From Tersicoccus sp. Bi-70 (lineage in GTDB: Bacteria > Actinomycetota > Actinomycetes > Actinomycetales > Micrococcaceae): a DNA stretch of 64,000 nt. The position numbers were made by a program, and so were the translations under genes. Each line of letters opens with the position of its first letter. Within the stretch, counting starts at the first letter, position 1. The notes under the pieces were generated by a model that saw only the letters and a program-made list of their open reading frames with translations, had not been told where the DNA came from and did no database searches. The stretch covers positions 1 through 64,000 of the forward strand of contig NZ_MIEU01000016.1 in the NCBI RefSeq assembly GCF_001968825.1. Direction: 5' to 3'. Below are positions 1 to 10,267 of this stretch, in pieces.

Positions 1-139
1 GAGTCAAGGGCAGGTTACTCACGTCTTACTCACCCGTTCGCCACTAATCCCCGATGCAAGCACCGGATCATCGTTCGACTTGCATGTGTTAAGCACGCCG
101 CCAGCGTTCGTCCTGAGCCAGGATCAAACTCTCCGTCAA
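1..139 (-). rRNA. rrs: 16S ribosomal RNA, 5' end (partial)
   Basis: The reverse complement carries the universal 16S start (AGAGTTTGATCCTGGCTCAG, plus-strand 113-132) followed by the conserved helix that leads into GGCGGCGTGCTTAACACATG. Counting E. coli numbering back from this motif places the mature 5' end near 139. The gene runs off the left edge of the window, so only about 139 nt are present. The stretch CCTGCCCTTGACTC near the edge is of the Micrococcaceae type. It is transcribed leftwards from the tandem promoters at 327-493. Confidence 0.97.
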
Positions 140-240
140 AAAAACGAAAAAACATGAACCCGGCAATGACACCCGACCACCACGGGGGTGGCAGCCAGAC
201 ATCACAACCAGTAAATAACTGGCATCAACAAACAAAACAA

Positions 241-259
241 CACACTATTGAGTTCTCAA
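241..259 (-). promoter_or_regulatory. rrn leader boxA-like antitermination/processing element
   Basis: On the minus strand this reads TTGAGAACTCAATAGTGTG, the conserved element found about 100 nt upstream of 16S in many actinobacterial rRNA operons and regarded as a boxA-type NusB/S10 antitermination signal and part of the processing stem. It lies between the proximal rrn promoter and the 16S 5' end, as expected. Confidence 0.7.
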
Positions 260-326
260 ACAACAGGCACGTATCGAATCTGTGCGATCCTTTCGAACCG
301 CTTTCCTCGTCGTTTCCAACTATTTC

Positions 327-356
327 AATCTAGTTCATCGTTTCTTCATCTGTCAA
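327..356 (-). promoter_or_regulatory. proximal rrn promoter
   Basis: The minus strand shows -35 TTGACA (351-356), an 18-nt spacer, and -10 TAGATT (327-332). The same layout recurs exactly 137 bp upstream. Transcription would start around 320, giving a 16S leader of about 180 nt. Confidence 0.8.
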
Positions 357-533
357 ATCCGCTCTTTCGCGGATCCGAGCCGATGAACGACCCCTAGAAA
401 ACCAATTCGGTACGCTGGAGAATGATTCTTCCGAACCGTTCTTCCGCCGTTTCCGACTTGTCGAATCTAATTCATTTGTTTTTCATCTGTCAAATCCGCT
501 CATCCGCGGATCCGAGCCGATGATCAACTCCTG
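341..533. repeat. duplicated rrn promoter unit (two direct copies)
   Basis: Positions about 341-392 and 482-533 are near-identical direct copies. Each contains the -35 box, the adjacent GGATTTGACAGATGAA context, and an upstream GATCCGCG/CGGAT half-palindrome followed by CGGCTCGGATCC. The copies differ in only a few bases, indicating recent duplication or gene conversion of the rRNA promoter. Confidence 0.75.
464..493 (-). promoter_or_regulatory. distal rrn promoter
   Basis: Minus-strand -35 TTGACA (488-493), 18-nt spacer and -10 TAGATT (464-469), identical in both hexamers and spacing to the proximal promoter. The sequence upstream of the -35 box is duplicated too, so the two promoters arose by duplication of one unit. 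Confidence 0.8.
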
Positions 534-818
534 ATCCCACGCCGATGTCCCGGTCACTGCGGGTCCGCACTCGTGAGCGCAGCCCGATCGACCGTTGATC
601 GTGGTGTGGGTGGTGCCTGCTCCAGCTGGTCCGTTCCGGGGATCTGAACCTCAGGTTCTTCCCCGTCTCGACCGCGCTGCCCGGCAGGCGACTCGAAGAA
701 CACTACGCGGATCCGGGCACCCGTGCAAATCCACCGTGACGCCCGGGCGTGTCCGCCCCTTTCCTCCGGAATCGCGGGGATCGCCGGGCGATCGAAACGG
801 TCGGGCCGTCCCGGGAGG
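534..818. other. intergenic region between rrn promoters and tyrS
   Basis: No coding sequence with plausible codon use or a family signature is visible on either strand. A short perfect palindrome GATCGCC-G-GGCGATC lies at 779-793, just beyond the tyrS stop codon, and may belong to a tyrS terminator, although no T-run follows. Nothing else stands out. Confidence 0.5.
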
Positions 819-2240
819 TCAGTGCGCCGACCGGTCCTCGCGCGTGACCTCGGCCACGGCCTGGTTCCGCTTCCCGCGCCGGAGCAGCAGGTACCGCTCG
901 TGCAGCAACCGGGCCGGGTCGACGACGTGGTCGACATCGGTGACCTTGACGTTGTTGACGTAGGCCCCGCCGTCGTTGACGGTGCGCCGGGCCTCCGAGT
1001 TGGACGCCACCAGACCGGTGGCGACGAGGAGGTCGACGATGCCGAGCCGGCCGTCGTCCACGGTGGCACGCGGCAGTTCCGCGGTGGCCGCCTGCCAGGT
1101 CGGTTCGTCGATGGCACCGAGATCACCCTGGCCGAACACAGCGGCGGAAGCCGCGATGGCCGCTTCGGTCGCGGCGACACCGTGCACGAGGGCGGTGACC
1201 TCCCACGCCAGGACCTTCTGGGCCTCGCGCCGGTGCGGGCGCTCGGTCACCTCGCGCGCGAGCTCCTCGATCCGGGCGCGGTCCAGGAACGTGAACACCT
1301 TGAGCATGGTGACCACGTCGGCGTCGAGCCGATTCAGCCAGAACTGGTAGAAGGTGTAGGGGCTGCACATCGCGGCGTCGAGCCAGATGGCGTTGCCCTC
1401 GCTCTTGCCGAACTTGGTGCCGTCCGCGTTGGTGATCAGCGGGGTGCCGATCGCGTGCACGCCCCGCCCCTCGACCTTGCGCACCAGCTCGGTACCGCTG
1501 GTCAGGTTGCCCCACTGGTCCGACCCCCCGGTCTGCAGCGTGCACCCGTACTGCCGGTGCAGCTCGAGGAAGTCCATGCCCTGGAGGATCTGGTAGCTGA
1601 ACTCGGCGTAGCTGATGCCCTCGTCGGAGTTCAGCCGCGAGGCGACGATCTCCTTCTTGATCATCGTGCCCACCCGGTAGTGCTTGCCCACGTCCCGCAG
1701 GAAGTCGATGACGCTCATGGGTCCGGTCCAGTCCAGGTTGTTCACCATGCGCGCCGGGTTCTCACCCTCGAAGTCGAGGAAGCGGCGCACCTGGGACTGC
1801 AGGTACCCGACCCATTCCGCCACCGTCTCCTTGGTGTTCATGGTCCGCTCGGCGGACGGGCGCGGATCCCCGACCAGCCCGGTCGAGCCGCCGACCAGGG
1901 CCAGCGGGTGGTGGCCGGCCAGCTGCAGCCGGCGCATCGTCAGCAGCTGGACCAGGTTGCCCAGGTGCAGGGACGGGGCCGTCGGGTCGAACCCGCAGTA
2001 GTAGGTGATCGGCTCGCCGTCGAGCGCCCGTTCGAGTTCCGTCTCGTCGGTGCTGACCTGCACCAGGCCCCGCCAACGCAGTTCCTCCCAGATGCCGGAG
2101 AAGCTCGCGTCGTTGCGCTGCGGCGTGGGAGAGGAGGACGGATCGGGGGTCGACGTCGTCGACGGATCTGGCAGGGCACCGGAGGATGAGGCGGCGGTCA
2201 CGGACACGCCGTCCACGCTATCAGCCGGCGTCACGCTCAT
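819..2240 (-). CDS. tyrS: tyrosyl-tRNA synthetase (TyrRS)
   Basis: Cytoplasmic class I aminoacyl-tRNA synthetase that charges tRNA-Tyr with tyrosine using ATP. The 473-residue product has the HIGH-type motif HLGN at about residues 92-95, the tyrosine-site motif YCGFDPTAPS just before it, QTGGSDQWGN near 236-245, and the KMSKS-type loop KFGKS at 276-280. A C-terminal S4-like RNA-binding region (about 405-470) follows. The protein begins with about 45 low-complexity Ser/Thr/Pro residues not found in most TyrRS, so translation could begin further in; the ATG used here overlaps the end of helD by 20 nt, which favours translational coupling. It is the last gene before the rrn operon. Confidence 0.95.
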   Translation of the reverse strand: MSVTPADSVDGVSVTAASSSGALPDPSTTSTPDPSSSPTPQRNDASFSGIWEELRWRGLVQVSTDETELERALDGEPITYYCGFDPTAPSLHLGNLVQLLTMRRLQLAGHHPLALVGGSTGLVGDPRPSAERTMNTKETVAEWVGYLQSQVRRFLDFEGENPARMVNNLDWTGPMSVIDFLRDVGKHYRVGTMIKKEIVASRLNSDEGISYAEFSYQILQGMDFLELHRQYGCTLQTGGSDQWGNLTSGTELVRKVEGRGVHAIGTPLITNADGTKFGKSEGNAIWLDAAMCSPYTFYQFWLNRLDADVVTMLKVFTFLDRARIEELAREVTERPHRREAQKVLAWEVTALVHGVAATEAAIAASAAVFGQGDLGAIDEPTWQAATAELPRATVDDGRLGIVDLLVATGLVASNSEARRTVNDGGAYVNNVKVTDVDHVVDPARLLHERYLLLRRGKRNQAVAEVTREDRSAH

Positions 2241-4548
2241 CGATGCCCGCGTCCTCCGCCTCCCGCACCGCCTCCTCGAGTCCGGCCGGCCACCCGGAAC
2301 TGCTGATCAGCCGTAGCCGCTGGGTGGGACGGGTCATCGCCACGTACAGGTCTCCGGGCCGTCCCCCGGCGTCGGCCATGATCTGCCGCGGCTCGACCAC
2401 GATGACGCCGTCGAACTCCAGGCCCTTGGCGTCCACCGGGTCGAGCACGACGATGCTCTGGTCCACGGATCCGGCACCGCCGCCGATGCGGGCGCCCCAG
2501 CGATCCTGCAGCGCGGCCCGCAGCCGAGGGACGAGTCCGGACGGCGCGATCACGGCGACCAGTCCGCCGTCGACCAGGTCGACGTCCTCGGCCACCGCCG
2601 CGACGACGGCCGCGGGAAGCTCCCCGCTGCGCCGGGCCGGCTGGAGCAGGGGCGGCCAGTCGCCGACGCGGACCGCTTCCGGCTCGGAGACCGGTGCCCC
2701 CGTGGCCCGGGCCACCGCCACCGCCGCCTCGGCGATCTGCGCGGGCGTGCGGTAGTTGACCGTGAGTTCCTGCAGCGTGAACCGGTCCCCGACGAACGGG
2801 GCGAGCGCCTCCGCCCACGAGGTGGCGCCGGCCGCCGACGACGTCTGGGCGATGTCCCCGACGATGGTGAAGGACTTCAACGGGCAGCGGCGCATCAGCA
2901 GTCGCCACTGCATGGGCGAGAGCTCCTGCGCCTCGTCCACGATCACGTGGCCGAAGGCCCAGGTGCGGTCCGCCAGCGCCCGCTCGGACGTGGTCACCGT
3001 CGCCTCGGCGGCCGCGTTGTGGGCGACGACGTCCTCCGCCGAGAGCATGCCGTCCACCCCCGCGTCGGCGAGGGTCTGGTTCATGTTCTCCAGGGCCTTC
3101 TCGGCATTGGCCAGATCCCGGGTGCGGGCGGCGTCGCGCGCCGCGGAGTCGCGTCCGGCCGAGGCGTCCAGGTCGCCCACCAGTTCCGCCGCCTCGTCGA
3201 GCAGGGGCACGTCGGCCTCGGTGAAGGGGGCGCCGGGCTCCCGGAGCAGCACACGCCAGTCCTCCTCCGCCAGCAGCCCGGCGGCCGCGGCCGCCAGCTG
3301 CTCGGGCCGGCTGAGCAGGTCGTCCACCAGCTTCTTCGCCGTCAGGGGCATCCACGACAGGTTCAGGGCGACACGGACGTCGCGGGAGGTGCGGACGTCC
3401 TCGGCGAGCCACGAGCGCTCCCCCGTGTACTCCTTCCCCGACGACGCCTCGACCTTCTGCGTCAGCTGGTCGGTCAGCTCCCGCAGCAGGATCTTGACGA
3501 ACGTCAGGCGTGCCTCGTTGTGCGCCTTGCCGGTGGCCTGCGCCCGGTCCCGGGCGCGCGCCACCTGGCGCGGGGTGAGCGAGAGGGTGAACCCGTTGAC
3601 GTCGAGCCGGCGCGGCTCGGCGGGCACCCGCTGCCGGTTGCGCACGGCGGCGGCGACCACGTCCGCCATCACGAGGCCGCCCTTGATGCGGGCGACCCGG
3701 GCATCCGGCTCCGGCCCGGCGTGCAGGTCCGGGATCAGGGAGGCCGGGCTGGTCATGATGACGCCGGTCTCGCCGAGGGAGGGCAGCACCCGCTCGATGT
3801 AGGTGAGGAACGAGTCCGACGGCCCCACGAGCAGCACACCGGACTTGGCCAGCCGGTCGCGGTGGCTGTAGAGCAGGTAGGCGGCACGGTGCAGGGCGAC
3901 GGCGGTCTTGCCGGTGCCCGGGCCGCCCTGGACGACGAGCACACCGGGCAGCGGCGAGCGGATGACGGCGTCCTGCTCGGCCTGGATGGTGCTGACGATG
4001 TCGCCCATCCGGCCGGTGCGGCGCTCGTTGAGGGCCGCGAGCAGCGCTCCCTCACCGGGGACGACGCCGTCCTCCCCCAGCATCGCGGCGTCCAGCACGT
4101 CGTCCTCGAGCGCACGGACGGTGCGTCCGCGCAGCATCAGGTGACGACGGCGGCGCACGCCCTGCCGGTCGAAGGCCGTGGCCTGGTAGAACGTGCCGGC
4201 CTCCGGGGCCCGCCAGTCGACCATGAGCCGTTGCAGGTCGTCGGTCGACATGCCGATGCGGCCGATGTAGCGGGTCTCCCCCGAGTCCATGTCCAGCCGG
4301 CCGAACACCAGCCTGTCCTCGACGGCGTACAGCTGCGCGAGGCGGTCCTCGTAGAGCGTCGCGAACGCGTCGCGCTCGGAGACGTTCTGCGCCGAGCCGA
4401 CGGCCCCGGCGCGCCGCACCTGGGCCAGCTGCTCGGTCTTCTGCACCCGCATCTCGTCCAGCCGTGCGTACAGCTGCCCCACGTAGTCGCGCTCGTGTCC
4501 GAGCTGGCGCTCCAGGGTGTCGTGCCGGTCTTGCACGCGATCAGTCAC
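2221..4548 (-). CDS. helD: HelD-type RNA polymerase-recycling helicase (UvrD/Rep-like)
   Basis: Superfamily 1 ATPase of the HelD family, which binds RNA polymerase and frees it from stalled complexes or nucleic acid; some actinobacterial members (HelR) protect RNAP against rifampicin. The 775-residue protein has an N-terminal antiparallel coiled-coil arm (about 1-80), the HelD signature DWRAPEAGTFYQAT (about 111-124), Walker A GGPGTGKT (208-215), a long insert with a charged helical part (about 440-520) corresponding to the arm that enters the RNAP channel, and DEAQ (538-541). Start is GTG at 4546-4548 with GGGAGG eight nt upstream. It overlaps the tyrS start. Whether it gives rifampicin tolerance cannot be read from the sequence. 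Confidence 0.9.
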   Translation of the reverse strand: MTDRVQDRHDTLERQLGHERDYVGQLYARLDEMRVQKTEQLAQVRRAGAVGSAQNVSERDAFATLYEDRLAQLYAVEDRLVFGRLDMDSGETRYIGRIGMSTDDLQRLMVDWRAPEAGTFYQATAFDRQGVRRRRHLMLRGRTVRALEDDVLDAAMLGEDGVVPGEGALLAALNERRTGRMGDIVSTIQAEQDAVIRSPLPGVLVVQGGPGTGKTAVALHRAAYLLYSHRDRLAKSGVLLVGPSDSFLTYIERVLPSLGETGVIMTSPASLIPDLHAGPEPDARVARIKGGLVMADVVAAAVRNRQRVPAEPRRLDVNGFTLSLTPRQVARARDRAQATGKAHNEARLTFVKILLRELTDQLTQKVEASSGKEYTGERSWLAEDVRTSRDVRVALNLSWMPLTAKKLVDDLLSRPEQLAAAAAGLLAEEDWRVLLREPGAPFTEADVPLLDEAAELVGDLDASAGRDSAARDAARTRDLANAEKALENMNQTLADAGVDGMLSAEDVVAHNAAAEATVTTSERALADRTWAFGHVIVDEAQELSPMQWRLLMRRCPLKSFTIVGDIAQTSSAAGATSWAEALAPFVGDRFTLQELTVNYRTPAQIAEAAVAVARATGAPVSEPEAVRVGDWPPLLQPARRSGELPAAVVAAVAEDVDLVDGGLVAVIAPSGLVPRLRAALQDRWGARIGGGAGSVDQSIVVLDPVDAKGLEFDGVIVVEPRQIMADAGGRPGDLYVAMTRPTQRLRLISSSGWPAGLEEAVREAEDAGIDERDAG

Positions 4549-4643
4549 GCGTCGATCCTCCCGAATACGGACCGCACGGCGTCGTTCACGCCGACCAGCG
4601 CGAACGGAGCACCGGCCACGGTCGCCCCCAACGGACTGTCCAT
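4545..4643 (-). CDS. possible 32-codon upstream ORF coupled to helD
   Basis: A minus-strand ORF starts with ATG at 4641-4643 and ends with a TGA that overlaps the helD GTG start as GTGA. The helD ribosome-binding site lies inside it. A -10-like TAGAAT (4642-4647) overlaps its ATG. No family is recognised. It may be a leader peptide that couples translation into helD, or a chance ORF in high-GC DNA; the exact GTGA overlap is the only real support. Confidence 0.25.
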   Translation of the reverse strand: MDSPLGATVAGAPFALVGVNDAVRSVFGRIDA

Positions 4644-4850
4644 TCTACAACCGGTCGATCGGCGGTAGCCGGACGGTCCCGGCGTGCCGCGCTCGTCCGT
4701 GCTGTCGGCAGGCCGGTCGGCAGGGGTGAGCGGGGGACGGCGCACCGGGCACGACCGCAGCCGCGCACTCGGGTGCGCGGCGCGGTGGTTCAGCGCTGTG
4801 GTACGCCGCTGTGGCTCGAGCGCGGTCGGGCGCGGCTGCTCAGCCGATGC
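4549..4850. other. helD-apt intergenic region
   Basis: 302 nt with no convincing gene. On the minus strand TAGAAT at 4642-4647 is a candidate helD -10 box, with no clear -35. Near the apt stop there are degenerate repeats of GCTCAGSCG (about 4838-4856). No inverted repeat resembling the rifampicin-associated element of helR genes was found. Confidence 0.5.
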
Positions 4851-5483
4851 TCAGGCGCGGATGAGGGAGCGGACGCGGTGGCCGCCCAGGCGGCGGCGTC
4901 CGCGCAGTTCGGAGAGTTCGAGCACGACGCCGAAGCCGGCGACGGTGATCCCGGCGCGGCCGAAGAGTTCGGCCGCGGCGGCGAGGGTGCCGCCGGTGGC
5001 GAGCACGTCGTCGAGGACGAGCACGCGTGATCCGGCGGGCAGGTCGTCGGTGTGCAGCTCCAGGGTCGAGGTGCCGTACTCGCTGTGGCTCTCGGTGGAG
5101 TACGTCTCGCGCGGCAGCTTGCCCGCCTTGCGGACGGTGACGACGCCGGTGCCGGTGGCGTACGCGGCGGCCGCGGCCAGCAGGAACCCGCGCGCTTCGA
5201 CACCGGCGACGGCGTCGAAGGTCCCGGCGAACGGCTCGACCAGGGCGTCCACGACGGCGCGCAGCGCGGGACCGTCGGCGAACACCGGGGTCAGATCCTT
5301 GAAGTGGATGCCGGGGTCGGGGAAGTCCTCGATCGTGACGAGCAGCCGATTGATCTGCGCGTCGACCGATTCCCTCGCGGGCGTGCCGGTGGGCGTGGTC
5401 GAAGGTGTGTTCACTCCCTCAACGATACGGGCGCCGGGCGTGGCACCCGTACTTCCGGACCGATGCCGGGCCTCCGCCGTCAT
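4851..5483 (-). CDS. apt: adenine phosphoribosyltransferase
   Basis: Purine salvage enzyme converting adenine and PRPP into AMP. The 210-residue product has the PRPP-binding motif VLVLDDVLATGGT near residue 150 and the APRT segments GIHFKDLTPVF and GVEARGF. The first 35-40 residues are an unconserved extension, but the ATG at 5481-5483 has GGAGG seven nt upstream, whereas the internal GTG at 5412-5414 has a Shine-Dalgarno-like sequence placed too close. The start lies 24 nt after the mpg stop, so mpg-apt probably form one transcript. Confidence 0.93.
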   Translation of the reverse strand: MTAEARHRSGSTGATPGARIVEGVNTPSTTPTGTPARESVDAQINRLLVTIEDFPDPGIHFKDLTPVFADGPALRAVVDALVEPFAGTFDAVAGVEARGFLLAAAAAYATGTGVVTVRKAGKLPRETYSTESHSEYGTSTLELHTDDLPAGSRVLVLDDVLATGGTLAAAAELFGRAGITVAGFGVVLELSELRGRRRLGGHRVRSLIRA

Positions 5484-5507
5484 CGTCCTGCCTCCACCGG
5501 CCGGCGG

Positions 5508-6326
5508 TCACGCGGTCGCCCGACGTCGCCGCGCGACCGCGGGCCGGTACGGGGAGACCGTGGGGTCGTCGGTCAGCCAGTACCGCCACGGGTAGTCCGC
5601 GCTGCCGCCGGGACCGCTGACGCCGACGCGCGGACCGGTGCTGATCGCGGCGTCCTCGGCGGCGGCCGCCGGCAGCTGCACGCGGACGGAGCGCACCGGG
5701 TCCGGCGCCTCGTCGGGCAGCGGGCGGGGATCCGCGACGCCGGGGATGATCGGCACGCCGTTGTCGCGCAGGTGCAGGCCCAGGGCCCGCGCCAGTCGTG
5801 CCGGCCCGCGAGCGAGGTCGCGGTCGGGGCGCGCGGGGGTGTTCCGGCCGGCGGTGTTCTGGCCGGTCGCGTTCTGGCCGGCGGTATCAGTGCCGGTGCC
5901 GTCGGCGTCGGTGCCGGTGCTGTTGCTGTTCGGGCCGGTGGCCTTGCGTCCGGTGGAGGTGTCGCGGCGTCGTCGCGCCAGGTCGTGACCGTCGACCACC
6001 TCGCCCGCGCGCAGCAGCACCCCGGTGGCCACCCCGTCGGTGCCGCAGACGACGTTGGCACAGTGATGCATGCCGTAGGTGAAGTAGACGTAGAGGTGTC
6101 CGGCCGGGCCGAAGAGGACGGCGTTGCGCGCGGTGCGGCCCCGGAACGAGTGGGCGCCCGGGTCCGGCGCGGCGGAATCCCGCTGCCCCAGGTACGCCTC
6201 TGTCTCGGTGATTCGGACGGTGACGCTGCCGGCGTCCGTCGTCGTCGTGATGGTGCCGCCGAGCAGCCGCGGTGCGACGCTCAACGCGTCGTGGGCGGCC
6301 AGGAAGCTCAGCAGGTCCTCGGGCAT
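5508..6326 (-). CDS. mpg: DNA-3-methyladenine glycosylase (AAG/MPG family)
   Basis: Base-excision repair enzyme that removes alkylated purines such as 3-methyladenine and hypoxanthine. The 272-residue protein contains the family core: ITETEAYLG, DPGAHSFRGRTARNAVLFGPAGH, YVYFTYGMHHCANVV and the C-terminal VGVSGPGG and WRYWLT segments. The catalytic Glu is in ETEAY. Between the beta strands, about residues 128-162, lies a low-complexity insert of pentapeptides (AGQN/TGQN/AGRN types) encoded by a 15-bp minisatellite. The start (ATG at 6324-6326) is chosen by homology. It is divergent from alkA, the second alkylation-repair glycosylase, across 144 bp. Confidence 0.93.
   Translation of the reverse strand: MPEDLLSFLAAHDALSVAPRLLGGTITTTTDAGSVTVRITETEAYLGQRDSAAPDPGAHSFRGRTARNAVLFGPAGHLYVYFTYGMHHCANVVCGTDGVATGVLLRAGEVVDGHDLARRRRDTSTGRKATGPNSNSTGTDADGTGTDTAGQNATGQNTAGRNTPARPDRDLARGPARLARALGLHLRDNGVPIIPGVADPRPLPDEAPDPVRSVRVQLPAAAAEDAAISTGPRVGVSGPGGSADYPWRYWLTDDPTVSPYRPAVARRRRATA
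5841..5915. repeat. 15-bp minisatellite inside mpg
   Basis: Units at 5841-5855, 5856-5870 and 5871-5885 are near-identical 15-mers (GTTCTGGCCGGCGGT type), followed by two degenerate units to 5915. Because 15 is a multiple of three the array stays in frame and encodes repeated five-residue units in a surface-loop position of the glycosylase. Confidence 0.7.
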
Positions 6327-6470
6327 GGCGGCCACGTTACCGGCGGCGGCCCGGGCGGCCGGCTCGACGCGGGCGTCGACGCGGGCGGCCGCCTCGACGC
6401 GCGCCCGCGCCCGCGGCCGTGGAGCGGCGACGGAGCCGGCTCGGAGCGACGGCGATGGCAGGATGATCCG

Positions 6471-7385
6471 GTGCATCCCGACGTCGAGCCCGCCACCGTC
6501 GACACCGTCCTGCCCGTCGCCGGGCCGTTCGATCCGGCCGTGTTCGCGTTCCTCGCGCATCGGCGGATCACCGGTGTCGAGGTCGCGGACGGGACGTCCT
6601 ACCAGCGCTCGATGGACTGCCCCCACGGTCACGCCCTGATGCGCGTGGCCTGGGACGGCGCCCGGATCCGGCTGTCGGCGACCCTGGAGGACGCCCGCGA
6701 CGCCGCGACGGTGACGTCCGCCGCCCGGACCCTGCTCAGCCTCGACGCCGACCCGCGGCTGCCCGACGCCGCCCTGGCCGAGGACCCGGTGCTCGGCGCG
6801 TCGGTCCGACGCCGTCCCGGGCTGCGGGTGGGCGGCAGCGTGGAACCGCACGAGATGCTGATGCGCGCCATCATCGGCCAGCAGATTTCGGAGGCCGCCG
6901 CGCGGACCGCGCTGCACCGGCTGGCCGAGCATGCTCCGCCGACCCGGCTGCCCGCGCCCGGCATCGACCGGTTCTTCCCGGACGCCGCGGTGATCGCCGA
7001 ACACGGTCGCGCGGTGCTGCGGGGGCCCGGTCGTCGCATCGACTCCGTGGTGGGCGTCGCCGAACGGATCACGGGCGGCCGGCTCGACCTGCGGCGGGCC
7101 CGCACGACGGCGGAGCTCGGCGCGATGCTGCTGCCGCTGCCCGGCATCGGACCGTGGACGGTGGGCTACGTGGCGCTGCGGTGGCTCGGCGACCCGGACG
7201 TGTTCCTCCCGGGCGACGTCGCCGTCCGCAACGGGCTGACCCGGCTCGCCGGTGCGCCCGCACGGCTCAGCCCTGCCGCCGTCACCGCGATGGCCCGGGC
7301 GTGGGCGCCGTGGCGTTCGTGGGCGGTGCTGCACGCGTGGCGGGCGCACCTGGCTCCGCCGGAAACACCGCCAGCTCGTCAATAG
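6471..7385 (+). CDS. alkA: DNA-3-methyladenine glycosylase II (AlkA family)
   Basis: HhH-GPD DNA glycosylase for alkylated bases. The 304-residue product has the AlkA N-terminal domain (about 1-110, no Ada-type regulatory domain), MRAIIGQQIS, and the helix-hairpin-helix LPGIGPWTVGYVALR followed by FLPGDVAVR, whose Asp is the catalytic residue by comparison with E. coli AlkA Asp238. Start is GTG at 6471 with AGGA seven nt upstream; CAGGAT at the same spot could instead be a -10 box for a leaderless mRNA. The last codons and the TAG stop lie in the left arm of the palindromic repeat at 7369. Confidence 0.92.
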   Translation: MHPDVEPATVDTVLPVAGPFDPAVFAFLAHRRITGVEVADGTSYQRSMDCPHGHALMRVAWDGARIRLSATLEDARDAATVTSAARTLLSLDADPRLPDAALAEDPVLGASVRRRPGLRVGGSVEPHEMLMRAIIGQQISEAAARTALHRLAEHAPPTRLPAPGIDRFFPDAAVIAEHGRAVLRGPGRRIDSVVGVAERITGGRLDLRRARTTAELGAMLLPLPGIGPWTVGYVALRWLGDPDVFLPGDVAVRNGLTRLAGAPARLSPAAVTAMARAWAPWRSWAVLHAWRAHLAPPETPPARQ

Positions 7386-7441
7386 ATGCACCATCGAGCC
7401 CTCTCCGGAGCCCGGATGGTGCATCTATTGACGAGCTGGCG
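7369..7441. repeat. palindromic repeat, copy 1 (perfect 27-bp arms)
   Basis: Left arm 7369-7395 and right arm 7415-7441 are perfect reverse complements (27 bp), separated by a 19-nt loop that itself contains CTCCGGAG. The arm begins CGCCAGCTCGTCAATAG, providing the alkA stop. It lies between convergent alkA and argH (argH stop 10 nt away) and would form a very stable hairpin in both transcripts, so it probably works as a bidirectional terminator. Two diverged copies with the same 27-19-27 layout lie at 50829 and 62100. Confidence 0.9.
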
Positions 7442-7450
7442 TTCAAGAAG

Positions 7451-10154
<2,704 letters not shown>

Positions 10155-10183
10155 TGAACTCTCCTCCTGGATGATGATGCACG

Positions 10184-10225
10184 TTCTTGCAAAACTATAC
10201 AGTGGAATAAGAATTTATGCATTCC
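10184..10225 (-). promoter_or_regulatory. ARG box region of argGH
   Basis: An 18-bp imperfect palindrome GGAATA-N6-TATGCA (10204-10221) matches the ArgR half-site pattern (TGAATA/TATTCA class), within a locally AT-rich patch in otherwise GC-rich DNA. A second AT-rich half-site pair TTGCAAAACTATACAG follows at about 10187-10202. ArgR is encoded in this window at 20489, and the same TATGCA half-sites precede argC. Confidence 0.65.
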
Positions 10226-10255
10226 GGCGTCGGGCCCGCTGTCGGTGCCCTCTCC

Positions 10256-10261
10256 TAGGAT
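10256..10261 (+). promoter_or_regulatory. -10 box of a leaderless transcript (photolyase-like gene)
   Basis: TAGGAT followed by exactly six nt and the ATG at 10268. The same -10/start-codon spacing occurs before at least four other genes in the window. Confidence 0.6.
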
Positions 10262-10267
10262 GAGGCG

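Noticed and set aside
723-2189. Long plus-strand ORF opposite tyrS and similar long ORFs opposite helD, pheT, argH, argG, hflX and others
   Set aside because: High-GC coding sequence leaves few stops in antisense frames. These ORFs show no family motif, have biased low-complexity composition, and lie wholly over genes with complete conserved domains.
10200-10257. Possible fourth palindromic repeat copy upstream of argG
   Set aside because: The loop-like part (CGACAGCGGGCCCGACGCC on the minus strand) recalls copies 2 and 3, but the arms do not pair and the 27-19-27 geometry is absent; the AT-rich part is better explained by ARG boxes.
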